Source: Caenispirillum salinarum AK4 (GTDB taxonomy: Bacteria; Pseudomonadota; Alphaproteobacteria; Rhodospirillales; Rhodospirillaceae). Taken from it: a DNA stretch of 64,000 bases. Positions 17,805 through 26,251 of the stretch are shown one piece after another. The position numbers and the translations under genes are program-made. The notes under the pieces were generated by a model. That model was given only the letters and a program-made list of their open reading frames with translations. It did not search any database and was not told the origin of the DNA. The first letter of the stretch is position 1; the number at the start of each line of letters is the position of its first letter. The stretch covers positions 79,461 through 143,460 of the forward strand of contig NZ_ANHY01000014.1 of assembly GCF_000315795.1 (NCBI RefSeq), given 5' to 3'.

Positions 17805-18062
17805 CGGCCCCTCTGGTTTTCAGAACAGGTCCCTTGAGATTTTCGAATTACGCCACCGCTTCCGTGGCTGCAACCCAGGGTAAACCGGGGAAAATCAACG
17901 ATCAGGCGCAAATGTTATGAGTTCTAGATATATGATTTTTCAATAATGATGGCTTCGAAAATAGAATTTGTCAAAGCCGCTCGGCAGGCACACGCTTTTC
18001 CTTAACCGAGGCCGCGGCTCGATCCTCCAGAGCCCGGCCCGCTGGAAAAGGGAGAGACGCTC
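17805..18062. promoter_or_regulatory. Divergent LysR / amidohydrolase-operon promoter region
   Basis: This 258-bp gap is AT-rich around 17900-17975 compared with the flanking genes. ATTTTCGAA (17839-17847) and its complement TTCGAAAAT (17954-17962) are inverted copies about 107 bp apart, possibly a two-site LysR arrangement with looping. GGGAGAG lies shortly before the GTG start of the rightward operon. I could not assign -35 and -10 boxes with confidence. Confidence 0.4.
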
Positions 18063-18851
18063 GTGACTGGCAGACTTGTCGATCTCAACTGCGATCTCGG
18101 CGAGGGCTTCGGGCAATGGACGCTGGAGGCGGCGGACGAGGACCTGATGGATCTCATCAGTTCCGCCAACGTGGCCGCCGGATTCCATGCGGGTGACCCC
18201 AACATCATGGACCGCGTGGTGCGCCTGGCCGCCGAACGCGGTGTCGCCGTCGGGGCGCATCCCGGCTACCGCGACCTCCAGGGCTTCGGGCGCCGCGTCA
18301 TCAATGCCCGGCCGGAAGAACTCATCAACGACATCGTCTATCAGGTCGGCGCGATCCGGGAGTTCACCCGCCGCCACGGCGTGCGGCTGCAGCACGTCAA
18401 GCCGCACGGCGCGCTGTACATGGAGGTCGCGAAGGACGAGGACCTGTCGCGCCAGCTGGCCGAGACGCTGGCGCGCTCCAGCCCCGAGACGCTGCTGTTC
18501 TGCATGGGGGCGTCCATTACCCACGACGTCGCCCGCGCCGCCGGCGTGCCGGTGGTGCGCGAGTTCTACGCCGACCGCGATTATGCCAACACCGGCTCCA
18601 TCGTCTTCTCGCGCAAGATGCGCCGCCTGGACCCGCAGGAGGTCGCCGACAAGTGCGTCCGCGCCTGCCTGGAGGGCAAGGTCCGCACGGTGGAGGGCGA
18701 GGACATCGACATCGCCTTCGACTCCATCTGCTTCCACTCCGACACCCCCGGCGCGCTGGCCATCGGCACGGCGGTGCGCGCGGGGCTGGTGGAGAACGGC
18801 ATCCGCATCGCCTCCGCCGCCGAGGTCCTGAAGATCCGGAACGCCGCCTGA
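18063..18851 (+). CDS. pxpA: LamB/YcsF family protein (PxpA-like 5-oxoprolinase subunit A)
   Basis: A 262-residue protein with the LamB/YcsF signature: opening [12 protein letters not shown], then [34 protein letters not shown] and, near the end, CFHSDTPGA. PxpA works with PxpB and PxpC in ATP-dependent opening of 5-oxoproline. Start is GTG at 18063 with GGGAGAG upstream; an earlier start is not supported. It is the first gene of a rightward operon, but here the other partners include biotin carboxylase and a biotin carrier, so the cyclic or linear amide substrate may differ from 5-oxoproline and may first be carboxylated. Confidence 0.87.
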   Translation: MTGRLVDLNCDLGEGFGQWTLEAADEDLMDLISSANVAAGFHAGDPNIMDRVVRLAAERGVAVGAHPGYRDLQGFGRRVINARPEELINDIVYQVGAIREFTRRHGVRLQHVKPHGALYMEVAKDEDLSRQLAETLARSSPETLLFCMGASITHDVARAAGVPVVREFYADRDYANTGSIVFSRKMRRLDPQEVADKCVRACLEGKVRTVEGEDIDIAFDSICFHSDTPGALAIGTAVRAGLVENGIRIASAAEVLKIRNAA

Positions 18852-18908
18852 CCGGCGCGCGACCGCGCCGCAAACACGGGCGCCACGCCCGAACCAAGGG
18901 AGAGTTTC

Positions 18909-19145
18909 ATGGCTGACATCCGCTCGCCGCTGCCCGGCACCTTCTACCGCGCCCCGTCGCCCGAGGAGCCTCCGTTCAAGAACGAGGGCGACGCCGTCGC
19001 CGTGGGCGACGTCATCGGCCTGGTGGAGGTGATGAAGTCCTTCATGGAGGTGAAGGCGGAGGTGGCCGGCAAGATCACCCGCTTCGTCGCCGAGAACGAA
19101 CAGCCCGTGACGGCGGGTGCCGTGCTCGCCGAAGTGGAAGGCTGA
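18909..19145 (+). CDS. Short biotin carboxyl carrier protein
   Basis: A 78-residue biotinyl domain without the N-terminal extension of AccB. The biotin-attachment site is EVMKSF (lysine at about residue 44) rather than the classic AMKM; the surrounding hairpin pattern (IRSPLPGTFYRAPS and AGKITRFVAENEQPVTAGAVL) is that of a biotinyl/lipoyl domain. It lies between pxpA and the biotin carboxylase gene (4-bp gap to the latter), consistent with a dedicated carrier for this complex rather than for fatty-acid synthesis. Confidence 0.87.
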   Translation: MADIRSPLPGTFYRAPSPEEPPFKNEGDAVAVGDVIGLVEVMKSFMEVKAEVAGKITRFVAENEQPVTAGAVLAEVEG

Positions 19146-19149
19146 CGCC

Positions 19150-20514
19150 ATGGCGATCCGTCGTCTCTTCATCGCCAACCGGGGGGAGATCGCGGTCCGC
19201 ATCGTGCGCTCCGCCAAGGCGCTGGGCATCGAGACCGTGCAGGCCCACTCCGAGGCCGACGCGGACATGCTCGCCGTGCGCCTGGCCGATCATGCGGTCT
19301 GCATCGGTCCGCCCGCCGCCAAGCAATCCTACCTGGATGCCGACCGCATCGTCGCCGCCGCCAGGGACGCCGGGTGCGACGCCGTCCACCCCGGCTACGG
19401 CTTCCTCGCCGAGAACGCCGATTTCGCCGAGAAGGTGGAAGCGGCGGGGATGGTGTTCGTCGGTCCCTCGCCGGACACCATCCGCACCATGGGTGACAAG
19501 GCCGCCGCCCGCGCCGCCGCCATCGCCGCCGGCGTGCCGGTGGTGCCGGGCTCCGACGGCCGCCTCGCCAACGCCGATGCCGCCGTGGCCGCGGCCGAGA
19601 AGGTCGGCTACCCGGTCATGATCAAGGCCGCCGCCGGCGGCGGCGGGCGCGGCATCCGCATCGCGGAGACCGAGGAGGAGTTGCGCCGCCTCGCTCCGCA
19701 GGCCCAGTCCGAGGCGCAGGCCGCCTTCGGCGACGGCGGGCTGTACCTGGAGCGCGTGGTGCGCGATGCCCGCCACATCGAGGTGCAGATCCTGGGCGAC
19801 GGCAGCCGCGCCGTGCACTGCTTCGAGCGCGAATGCTCGCTCCAGCGCCGCCGCCAGAAGGTGTGGGAGGAAGCCCCGGCCGCGTGCCTGGATGCGGAGA
19901 CCCGCGCCACACTCTGCGCCTCCGCCGTGGCGCTTGCCGAGAATGTCGGTTATCGCGGCGCCGGCACGCTGGAATACCTCTACGAGCCGACCACGGGGTC
20001 GTTCTTCTTCATCGAGATGAACACCCGCATCCAGGTGGAGCACCCGGTCACGGAGATGGTCACCGGACTGGACCTGATTGCCGAGATGCTGCGCGTCGCC
20101 GGCGGGGAGCCGCTGTCGGTGCGCCAGGAGGACATCCGCCTGGACGGCCATGCCATCGAGGTGCGGATCAATGCCGAGGACCCCGCCAACAACTTCATGC
20201 CGTTTCCCGGCCTGGTCGGCGCGCTGTCGATCCCGGAAGGCGAGGGGGTGCGCTTCGACGGCATGATCTACGAGGGCTACGCCATCCCGCCCTTCTACGA
20301 CTCGCTTCTCGGCAAGCTGATCGTCCACGGGCCTGACCGCGCCGCCGCCATCGACCGCATGGCCGAGGCGCTGAAGACGCTCTGCATCGAGGGCGTGAAG
20401 ACCACCGTGCCGCTGCACGCCGCGCTCGCGGCCGACCCGGCGGTGAAGGCCGGGGAGTTCCACACCCAGTTCCTCGAACCCTGGCTCGCGGGCCAGACAC
20501 TCGCCGCCGAATAG
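19150..20514 (+). CDS. Biotin carboxylase subunit (AccC-like), amide-carboxylase type
   Basis: A 454-residue biotin carboxylase that carboxylates the carrier's biotin using ATP and bicarbonate. Family motifs: FIANRGEIAVRIVRSAK at the start, HPGYGFLAENADFAE, the glycine-rich ATP-grasp loop KAAAGGGGRGIRI, and FIEMNTRIQVEHPVTE with the catalytic region. Length equals that of AccC. The start at 19150 is four bases after the carrier stop. It is followed closely by AHS1 and AHS2 subunits, which are homologous to the carboxyltransferase part of urea carboxylase. The set therefore resembles a urea carboxylase split into four proteins. Confidence 0.9.
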   Translation: MAIRRLFIANRGEIAVRIVRSAKALGIETVQAHSEADADMLAVRLADHAVCIGPPAAKQSYLDADRIVAAARDAGCDAVHPGYGFLAENADFAEKVEAAGMVFVGPSPDTIRTMGDKAAARAAAIAAGVPVVPGSDGRLANADAAVAAAEKVGYPVMIKAAAGGGGRGIRIAETEEELRRLAPQAQSEAQAAFGDGGLYLERVVRDARHIEVQILGDGSRAVHCFERECSLQRRRQKVWEEAPAACLDAETRATLCASAVALAENVGYRGAGTLEYLYEPTTGSFFFIEMNTRIQVEHPVTEMVTGLDLIAEMLRVAGGEPLSVRQEDIRLDGHAIEVRINAEDPANNFMPFPGLVGALSIPEGEGVRFDGMIYEGYAIPPFYDSLLGKLIVHGPDRAAAIDRMAEALKTLCIEGVKTTVPLHAALAADPAVKAGEFHTQFLEPWLAGQTLAAE

Positions 20515-20524
20515 GGAGGATTGG

Positions 20525-21400
20525 ATGAAGACCCGTTATTCCTTCGGAGGGGACGAGCACATCTTCGTCGAAATGGACGAGGAAATGTCGCTCGACGCCT
20601 TCTTCAAAAGCCTGTCCATGAGCAACGCGGTGCGCGCGGCGAAGATCGACGGCGTGACCGAGGTCTGCCCCGCCAACGCCAGCTTCCAGGTCAAGTTCAA
20701 CCCCGACGTCATCGCGCCCGACGCCATGCTGTCCGAGCTGAAGGCCCTGGAGCACACGGCGGAAACGGCGGAAAAGCGCCTGAACACCCGCATCATCGAG
20801 GTGCCGGTGTACTACCAGGACCCGTGGACCCATGAAACCCTCATGCGGTTCCGCGAGCGCCACCAGGACCCCAGCGGCACCGACCTGGATTACGCGGCGC
20901 GCATCAACGGCTACGAGACGGTGGCCGACTTCATCACCGCCCACCACTCGACGCCGTGGTTCGTCTCCATGGTCGGCTTCGTCTCCGGCCTGCCGTTCCT
21001 CTACCAGCTGGTCGACCGCTCCAAGCAGATCCAGGTGCCCAAGTACCTGCGTCCGCGCACCGACACGCCCAAGCAGACGGTGGGCTACGGCGGCAGTTTC
21101 TCGTGCATCTATTCGGTGCGCGGGGCCGGCGGTTACCAGATGTTCGGCATCACGCCCATGCCCATCTACGACCCGACGCAGACGGTCTCCTACCTGCGGG
21201 ACTTCCTGGTGTTCTTCAAGCCCGGCGACATCGTCAAGTGGAAGCCCATCGACCGCGCCGAATACGACGCGATCCTGGCCGACGTGGAGGCCAACCGGTT
21301 CGAGCCCCGCATCCGCGAGGCCACCTTCGACCTCGACGCCTTCAATGCGGACATGGACGGGACCAACAAGCGGCTGATGGAGGCTCTCTATGGCGTTTAA
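20525..21400 (+). CDS. pxpB: AHS1/PxpB-type subunit (carboxyltransferase half)
   Basis: A 291-residue protein of the allophanate hydrolase subunit 1 / KipI / PxpB family. Typical features are the early G-G-D-E-H-I-F-V-E segment, LPFLYQLVDRSKQIQVPKYL-type central block, and the GYQMFGITPMPIYDPTQ motif near the end. In urea carboxylase the same fold forms half of the carboxyltransferase domain. It is longer than E. coli PxpB (218), with extra sequence between residues 90 and 150. Start 20525, 10 bp after the biotin carboxylase stop, GGAGG-like ribosome site present; it overlaps the next gene by 11 bp. Confidence 0.87.
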   Translation: MKTRYSFGGDEHIFVEMDEEMSLDAFFKSLSMSNAVRAAKIDGVTEVCPANASFQVKFNPDVIAPDAMLSELKALEHTAETAEKRLNTRIIEVPVYYQDPWTHETLMRFRERHQDPSGTDLDYAARINGYETVADFITAHHSTPWFVSMVGFVSGLPFLYQLVDRSKQIQVPKYLRPRTDTPKQTVGYGGSFSCIYSVRGAGGYQMFGITPMPIYDPTQTVSYLRDFLVFFKPGDIVKWKPIDRAEYDAILADVEANRFEPRIREATFDLDAFNADMDGTNKRLMEALYGV

Positions 21401-22361
21401 GGTTCTCAACCCCGGCCTGCTGACGACGATCCAGGATCTGGGCCGTCCGGGCTACTTCCACCTGGGCATTCCGGTGTCCGGCGCCATGGACCGCTACGCC
21501 CTGCGCGCCGCCAACCTGCTGGTGGGCAACGACGAGGGCGAGGCGGGCCTGGAGGCAGTCTTCATGGGGCCGCAGCTTGAGTTCGAGAAGGACTGCACGG
21601 TCGCCGTGACCGGCGCCGATCTTCCCGCGCTGGTCGATGGCGAGGCCAAGGCGCCGTGGACATCGTTCACGATCAAGGCGGGTCAGACGCTGTCGTTCGA
21701 GTACCTGCGCGGCGGTGCGCGGGCCTACATCGCCATCTCCGGCGGTATCGCCACGCCCAAGAACCTGGGCAGCCGCTCGACCTATCCCATCGGGGCGCTG
21801 GGCGGCGTGCAGGGGCGGCCGCTGGCCGTGGGCGACGTGGTGCCCACCGGCGACAATCCCGGCCGCGGCGAGGGCCGCGAGGTGCCCGCCAACCTGCGCC
21901 GCCTGCCGGGCTCCCCGGCGGAGTTGCGCGTGCTGCCGGGCCTGTACTGGCGCCTCATCACCGAACAGGCCGGCCGCAACTTCTTCGACGATGAATGGAA
22001 GGTCGCGCCGGAGGCCGACCGCATGGGCTACCGCTTCCGCGGCGGCCGCCCGGTCGAGTTCGAGCCGCGCGAGCAGCCCTTCGGCGCGGGGTCGGACCCG
22101 TCGAACATCGTGGACGGCTGCTACCCCTATGGCTCCATCCAGGTGCCCGGCGGCACGGAGCCCATCATCCTGCACCGCGACGCGGTGTCCGGCGGCGGCT
22201 ACTTCACGCTGGGCGCGGTGATCTCGGCCGACATGGACCTGATCGGCCAGTTGCAGCCGCACACGCCGACGCGGTTCGTGAAGGTGGACATGGAGCAGGC
22301 GCTGACGGCCCGCAAGGACCGCGCGCGACTGCTCGACAGCCTGCGCGCCGCGCTCGACTGA
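21390..22361 (+). CDS. pxpC: AHS2/PxpC-type subunit (biotin-dependent carboxyltransferase family)
   Basis: A 323-residue protein of the allophanate hydrolase subunit 2 / KipA / PxpC family. The hallmark opening VLNPGLLTTIQDLGRPGY is followed by VSGAMDRYALRAANLLVGN, AVTGAD, AYIAISGGI and GSRSTYPIGALGG. It overlaps the AHS1 gene by 11 bp, as such pairs usually do, and closes the enzymatic part of the operon. With AHS1 it should form the substrate-carboxylating or hydrolytic core. Which amide it acts on is not visible from sequence. Confidence 0.88.
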   Translation: MAFKVLNPGLLTTIQDLGRPGYFHLGIPVSGAMDRYALRAANLLVGNDEGEAGLEAVFMGPQLEFEKDCTVAVTGADLPALVDGEAKAPWTSFTIKAGQTLSFEYLRGGARAYIAISGGIATPKNLGSRSTYPIGALGGVQGRPLAVGDVVPTGDNPGRGEGREVPANLRRLPGSPAELRVLPGLYWRLITEQAGRNFFDDEWKVAPEADRMGYRFRGGRPVEFEPREQPFGAGSDPSNIVDGCYPYGSIQVPGGTEPIILHRDAVSGGGYFTLGAVISADMDLIGQLQPHTPTRFVKVDMEQALTARKDRARLLDSLRAALD

Positions 22362-22373
22362 CGCGGCTTAATG

Positions 22374-22400
22374 CGCCCGCCCGGGCCGTCCGGGCGGGCG
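22374..22400 (+). terminator. Strong GC hairpin between enzyme and transporter genes
   Basis: CGCCCGCCCGG (22374-22384) and CCGGGCGGGCG (22390-22400) form a perfect 11-bp stem with a 5-nt loop. No T run follows, so it may be a partial terminator or an RNA-processing point that changes the ratio of enzyme to transporter mRNA, rather than a full stop. Confidence 0.5.
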
Positions 22401-22468
22401 GAGCATACAAAAAAGTCGAAAACGACAACCCCGACCCTATGAACAGGTCACAGTGGAGGCACCCGATC

Positions 22469-23530
22469 ATGAAGACGCTTGCGCTTGCCCTCGCGCTGGG
22501 CACGGCCCTCAGCAGCGGCGCCTACGCCGCCGATTGGTTTCCCTATCCGGCGCAGGAAACCGTCCCGCCCTTCGCCACCGACGGAACCCAGCAGGATGTC
22601 GAGTACACGCCGCTGGACAAGGCCTCGCAGCCCTGGGACATCTGCGTCTCCTTCCCCCACATGAAGGACGCTTACTGGCTGGGCGTGAACTACGGCGTTG
22701 CCGAAGAGGCCAAGCGCCTGGGCGTGAAGATGAATCTGGTGGAAGCCGGCGGCTACACCGAACTGACCAACCAGATCAGCCAGATCGAGGACTGCGTGGC
22801 ACGCGGCGCCGACGCCGTCATCATCGGCGCCATCTCCTATGACGGCCTCAACAACCTGGTGGGCGAGATTGCCGGCAAGGGCACGCCGGTCATCGACGTC
22901 ATCAACGGCATGTCCTCGCCCGGCCTGTCCGCCAAGTCGCTGGTGTCCTTCTACACCATGGGCAGCGAGACCGGGAAATACCTGGCCGAGAAGCACCCGG
23001 CCGGCAGTGACCCGGTGAAGGTCGGCTGGTTCCCCGGTCCGGCCGGCGCCGGCTGGGTCGAGGCGGCCCACAAGGGCTTCATGGAGGCCGTCGAGGGTTC
23101 GGCCGTCGAGGTGCTGGAACCGCGCTACGGCGACACCGGCAAGGAGGCCCAGCTGCGCCTCGTGGAGGACGTGCTCCAGGCGACACCGGACGTCGACTAC
23201 ATCGCCGGCACGGCGGTCACCGCCGAGGCGGCCCAGGGCCTGCTGCGCGAGCGCGGCCTGACCGACAGCGTCGGCATCCTGGCCTTCTACATGACGCCGG
23301 GCGTCCACCAGGGCATCGAGCGCGGCTTCATCCAGGCCGCGCCGGCGGACTCCATGGTTATCCAGGGCCGCATCGCCATGGACCAGGCCGTACGCCTGCT
23401 GGAGGGCAAGGACGTCATCAAGCACGTCGGCCCGAAGATCTTCGTGGTGGATCAGGAGAACGTGGCGTCGGTCGACCGCGACACCATCCTGCCGCCGCGC
23501 AGCTTCAGCCCGGTGTTCAGCGTCGAGTGA
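22469..23530 (+). CDS. TorT-like periplasmic ligand-binding protein of an ABC importer
   Basis: A 353-residue periplasmic binding protein. Signal peptide about 1-21 (MKTLALALALGTALSSGAYA, cut before ADW). The mature protein resembles E. coli TorT strongly by eye: W-x-I-C-x-x-F-P-x-M-K-D-A-Y-W-L-x-x-N-Y-G, LVEAGGYTEL, DCVARGADA and PDVDYIAGTAVTAEAA. TorT itself senses TMAO together with TorS; this copy is instead followed by ATPase and permease genes of the ribose type, so it is a transport receptor. GGAGG precedes the ATG at 22469. It shares the strand, and perhaps the transcript, with the biotin-dependent enzyme genes, so its ligand may be their substrate. Confidence 0.87.
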   Translation: MKTLALALALGTALSSGAYAADWFPYPAQETVPPFATDGTQQDVEYTPLDKASQPWDICVSFPHMKDAYWLGVNYGVAEEAKRLGVKMNLVEAGGYTELTNQISQIEDCVARGADAVIIGAISYDGLNNLVGEIAGKGTPVIDVINGMSSPGLSAKSLVSFYTMGSETGKYLAEKHPAGSDPVKVGWFPGPAGAGWVEAAHKGFMEAVEGSAVEVLEPRYGDTGKEAQLRLVEDVLQATPDVDYIAGTAVTAEAAQGLLRERGLTDSVGILAFYMTPGVHQGIERGFIQAAPADSMVIQGRIAMDQAVRLLEGKDVIKHVGPKIFVVDQENVASVDRDTILPPRSFSPVFSVE

Positions 23531-23624
23531 TCCGGTGCAGGACCGGCCGGGACGGACCGTTGTCCGCCCGGCCGGTCGTCCCGGTCCCGCTGGGCATGGT
23601 TTCCGCCATGGACGGACCAGCCTC

Positions 23625-25127
23625 ATGAGCCAGACCCCCTTGATCGAGACGGTCGGGCTGACCAAGCGTTATCCCGGCGTCGTCGCCCTGAATGCGGTGG
23701 ATTTCGATCTGCGCCCCGGCGAAGTGCATGTGCTGTTCGGCGAGAACGGTGCGGGCAAGTCCACCCTGATCTCCATGATCGCCGGCGCCAACACGCCCAG
23801 CGAGGGCGAGATCCGCGTGCGCGGAACGCCGGTCCACTTCCAGTCCGTCGCCGACGCGCGCGCCGTCGGCATTTCCGCCGTGTTCCAGGAGTTCTCCCTG
23901 GTGCCGACGCTGACGGTGGCCGAGAACATCTTTCTCGGCGACGAGCCGCGCGTCGGCCCGTTCCTCGACCGCCGCGCCATGACCGCCAAGGCGCGCACCC
24001 TGTTCGCCGACCTGGAATTCGAGATCGACCCGACGCGCCGCGTCTCCACCCTCAGCCGCGCAGAGCAGCAGATGGTGGAGATCGCCAAGGCGCTGCACCG
24101 CGACGTGTCCATCCTGATCCTGGACGAGCCCACGGCATCGCTTACCGACCGCGAGGTGGATCACCTGTTCACGGTGGTGAAGCGCATGAAGGCGCGCGGG
24201 GTGGGTATCATCTACATCTCCCACCGGATTCAGGAGTTCGCCCGTATCGCCGACCGCATCACGGTGCTGCGCGATGGCGCCTGGATCGGCACCGTGAAGA
24301 TGGACGAAACCTCCGAGGCCGAACTGGTGGAAATGATGGCCGGCCGCGCCATCGCCGAAATCTATCCCCGCATCGCCCGCAACCCCGGCCCGCCGCTGCT
24401 GGCGGCCACCGACCTGCACGCCTGGGGCGTGCATGGTGTCGATATCGAGGTCCGTCCCGGCGAGGTGCTGGGGGTGGCGGGGCTGGTGGGCTCTGGCAAG
24501 TCGCGGGCGTTCCGGGCCATGATGGGCCTGCTGCCGGTGAAGTTCGGCCGCGTCACCCTGGCCGGGCGCGACGTCACCGGCCACCCGACCCGCGCCATGA
24601 TGCGCGCCGGCGCCTACTACCTGACCGCCGACCGCAAGACCGAAGGGCTGCAACTGGCCTTCACGGCGCGGGAGAACCTGGCCCAGGGCATCCTGGCCTG
24701 TGATTCGGGCCGCCTGGGCCTGCTGCCCTGGCGTCGCATCCGCGAGCAGGGCGACCAGGTGGCGGAGCGCGTCGACCTGCCCATGGCCTACCGCGACCGG
24801 CTGGTCGCCAAGCTCTCGGGCGGCAACCAGCAGAAGACGCTGTTCGGCCGCGGCCTTGGTCGCGACTACGACGTCTACATTTTCGACGAGCCGACGGTGG
24901 GCGTCGACATGGGGGCGCGCGCCGCCATCTACGGCCTGATCCGCGACATCGCCGAGGCCGGCAAGGCGGTGGTGGTCATCTCCTCCGACCTGCCGGAGGT
25001 GATGAACCTGGCCCACCGGCTGGTGGTGTTCTCCCGCGGCCGCATCTCGGCCGAACTGGACGGGGAGGAAATCAGCGAATCCGCCGTCCTCGCACACTTT
25101 TTCGATGAGGAAGGAGTTCCCGCATGA
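23625..25127 (+). CDS. Ribose-type ABC importer ATPase with two nucleotide-binding domains
   Basis: A 500-residue RbsA/MglA-type double ATPase. The first domain has Walker A GENGAGKST, signature LSRAEQQMVEIAKAL, Walker B LILDEPTASL and YISHRI. The second is the usual degenerate half: VAGLVGSGKSR, LSGGNQQKTLFGRGL, IFDEPTVGVDMGA. Start 23625 (MSQTPLIETV) is preferred because upstream in-frame sequence is proline/arginine-rich filler; the ribosome site is weak. It overlaps the permease gene by 4 bp. Confidence 0.92.
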   Translation: MSQTPLIETVGLTKRYPGVVALNAVDFDLRPGEVHVLFGENGAGKSTLISMIAGANTPSEGEIRVRGTPVHFQSVADARAVGISAVFQEFSLVPTLTVAENIFLGDEPRVGPFLDRRAMTAKARTLFADLEFEIDPTRRVSTLSRAEQQMVEIAKALHRDVSILILDEPTASLTDREVDHLFTVVKRMKARGVGIIYISHRIQEFARIADRITVLRDGAWIGTVKMDETSEAELVEMMAGRAIAEIYPRIARNPGPPLLAATDLHAWGVHGVDIEVRPGEVLGVAGLVGSGKSRAFRAMMGLLPVKFGRVTLAGRDVTGHPTRAMMRAGAYYLTADRKTEGLQLAFTARENLAQGILACDSGRLGLLPWRRIREQGDQVAERVDLPMAYRDRLVAKLSGGNQQKTLFGRGLGRDYDVYIFDEPTVGVDMGARAAIYGLIRDIAEAGKAVVVISSDLPEVMNLAHRLVVFSRGRISAELDGEEISESAVLAHFFDEEGVPA

Positions 25128-26176
25128 GCGCCTCGCCCGCCACGAAGGCCGATCCGGCGCCGTCCGCCGTTCCGCCCGCCCGCCATGCCGGCGCCGGGGC
25201 GGCCGCCCGCGCCCTGTTCATCCGCCTGGGCGTGCTGCCGTTCTTCCTGGCCGGCGCGCTGGTGGTCTTCACTGTGATGTCAGACCGCTTCCTGACGCTG
25301 GACAATATCGTCAACGTGGTGCGCCAGTCGGTCTATCTGATGCTGGTGTCTCTGGGGCAGATGCTGGTCCTGATCACGGGCGGCTTCGACCTGTCGGTCG
25401 GCGCGTCCATCGCGCTGACGTCCGTGGTCTCTGCCATGGCCATGGTGGCGCTGGCGGCGGTCTTCCCCGAGGCCATCTGGCTGGCGATCCTGCTGGGCGC
25501 CTTCGCCGGCTTCGCCGCCGCGTCGGTCATCGGGCTGGTGAACGGCGTCGGCGTCGCCTACTTCGGTGTCTCGCCCTTCATCATGACGCTCGGCGTCAGC
25601 TCGGTCGCCGCCGGCATCTCGCTGTTCCTGACGGGCGGCGTGCCTGTCTCCGGCCTGCCGTTCGAGTTCGCCGACGTTTTCGGCTTCGGGCGCCTGTGGG
25701 GCATTCCGGTGCCAGTGATCGTCGCCGCCGTGGCGGTGGCGGTGATGTGGATCGTCATGGCGCGCACGCGCACCGGCGCGCACATCTACGCCATCGGCGG
25801 GAACATCAAGGCGGCCCACCTTTCAGCCATTCACACCAAGCGCACGCTGATCTTCGCCTACGGCCTGTGCGCGTTGATCGCGTCCCTGACCGGCCTTCTG
25901 CTGACGGCCCGTGTCGAAAGCGGCGAGGCGAACCTGGGTGGCTCCATCGCGCTCGAATCCATTGCCGCCTGCGTCATCGCGGGCGTCTCCCTGCGCGGCG
26001 GCATCGGCCGGGTGGAGAACGTGGTGCTGGGCGCTTTCTTCATCGTCCTGGTGCAGAACGGCATGAACCTGGCGCAGGTGAGTTCCTACATGCAGATGGT
26101 GCTGCTGGGCGGTCTGCTGATCCTGGCGGTCGTGTTCGACCAGGTGCGCTATCGGATGATGATGGGCAACAGTTGA
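25124..26176 (+). CDS. Ribose-type ABC importer permease
   Basis: A 350-residue RbsC-type inner-membrane permease with about ten hydrophobic helices beginning near residue 35 (LGVLPFFLAGALVVFTVMS). Family landmarks are GQMLVLITGGFDLSVGASIAL, TRTGAHIYAIGGN and the late SIALESIAACVIAGVSLRGG segment. AAGGAG precedes the ATG, which overlaps the ATPase stop. It is the last gene of the rightward unit and converges with nnrS 75 bp further on. Confidence 0.92.
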   Translation: MSASPATKADPAPSAVPPARHAGAGAAARALFIRLGVLPFFLAGALVVFTVMSDRFLTLDNIVNVVRQSVYLMLVSLGQMLVLITGGFDLSVGASIALTSVVSAMAMVALAAVFPEAIWLAILLGAFAGFAAASVIGLVNGVGVAYFGVSPFIMTLGVSSVAAGISLFLTGGVPVSGLPFEFADVFGFGRLWGIPVPVIVAAVAVAVMWIVMARTRTGAHIYAIGGNIKAAHLSAIHTKRTLIFAYGLCALIASLTGLLLTARVESGEANLGGSIALESIAACVIAGVSLRGGIGRVENVVLGAFFIVLVQNGMNLAQVSSYMQMVLLGGLLILAVVFDQVRYRMMMGNS

Positions 26177-26251
26177 TCGTCGTCCAAGGTGAGGCACCAC
26201 CGGGACGGCCGCGGGTGCGCCAAATTCGGAGTTTGCCGGCGATACCTGGGC

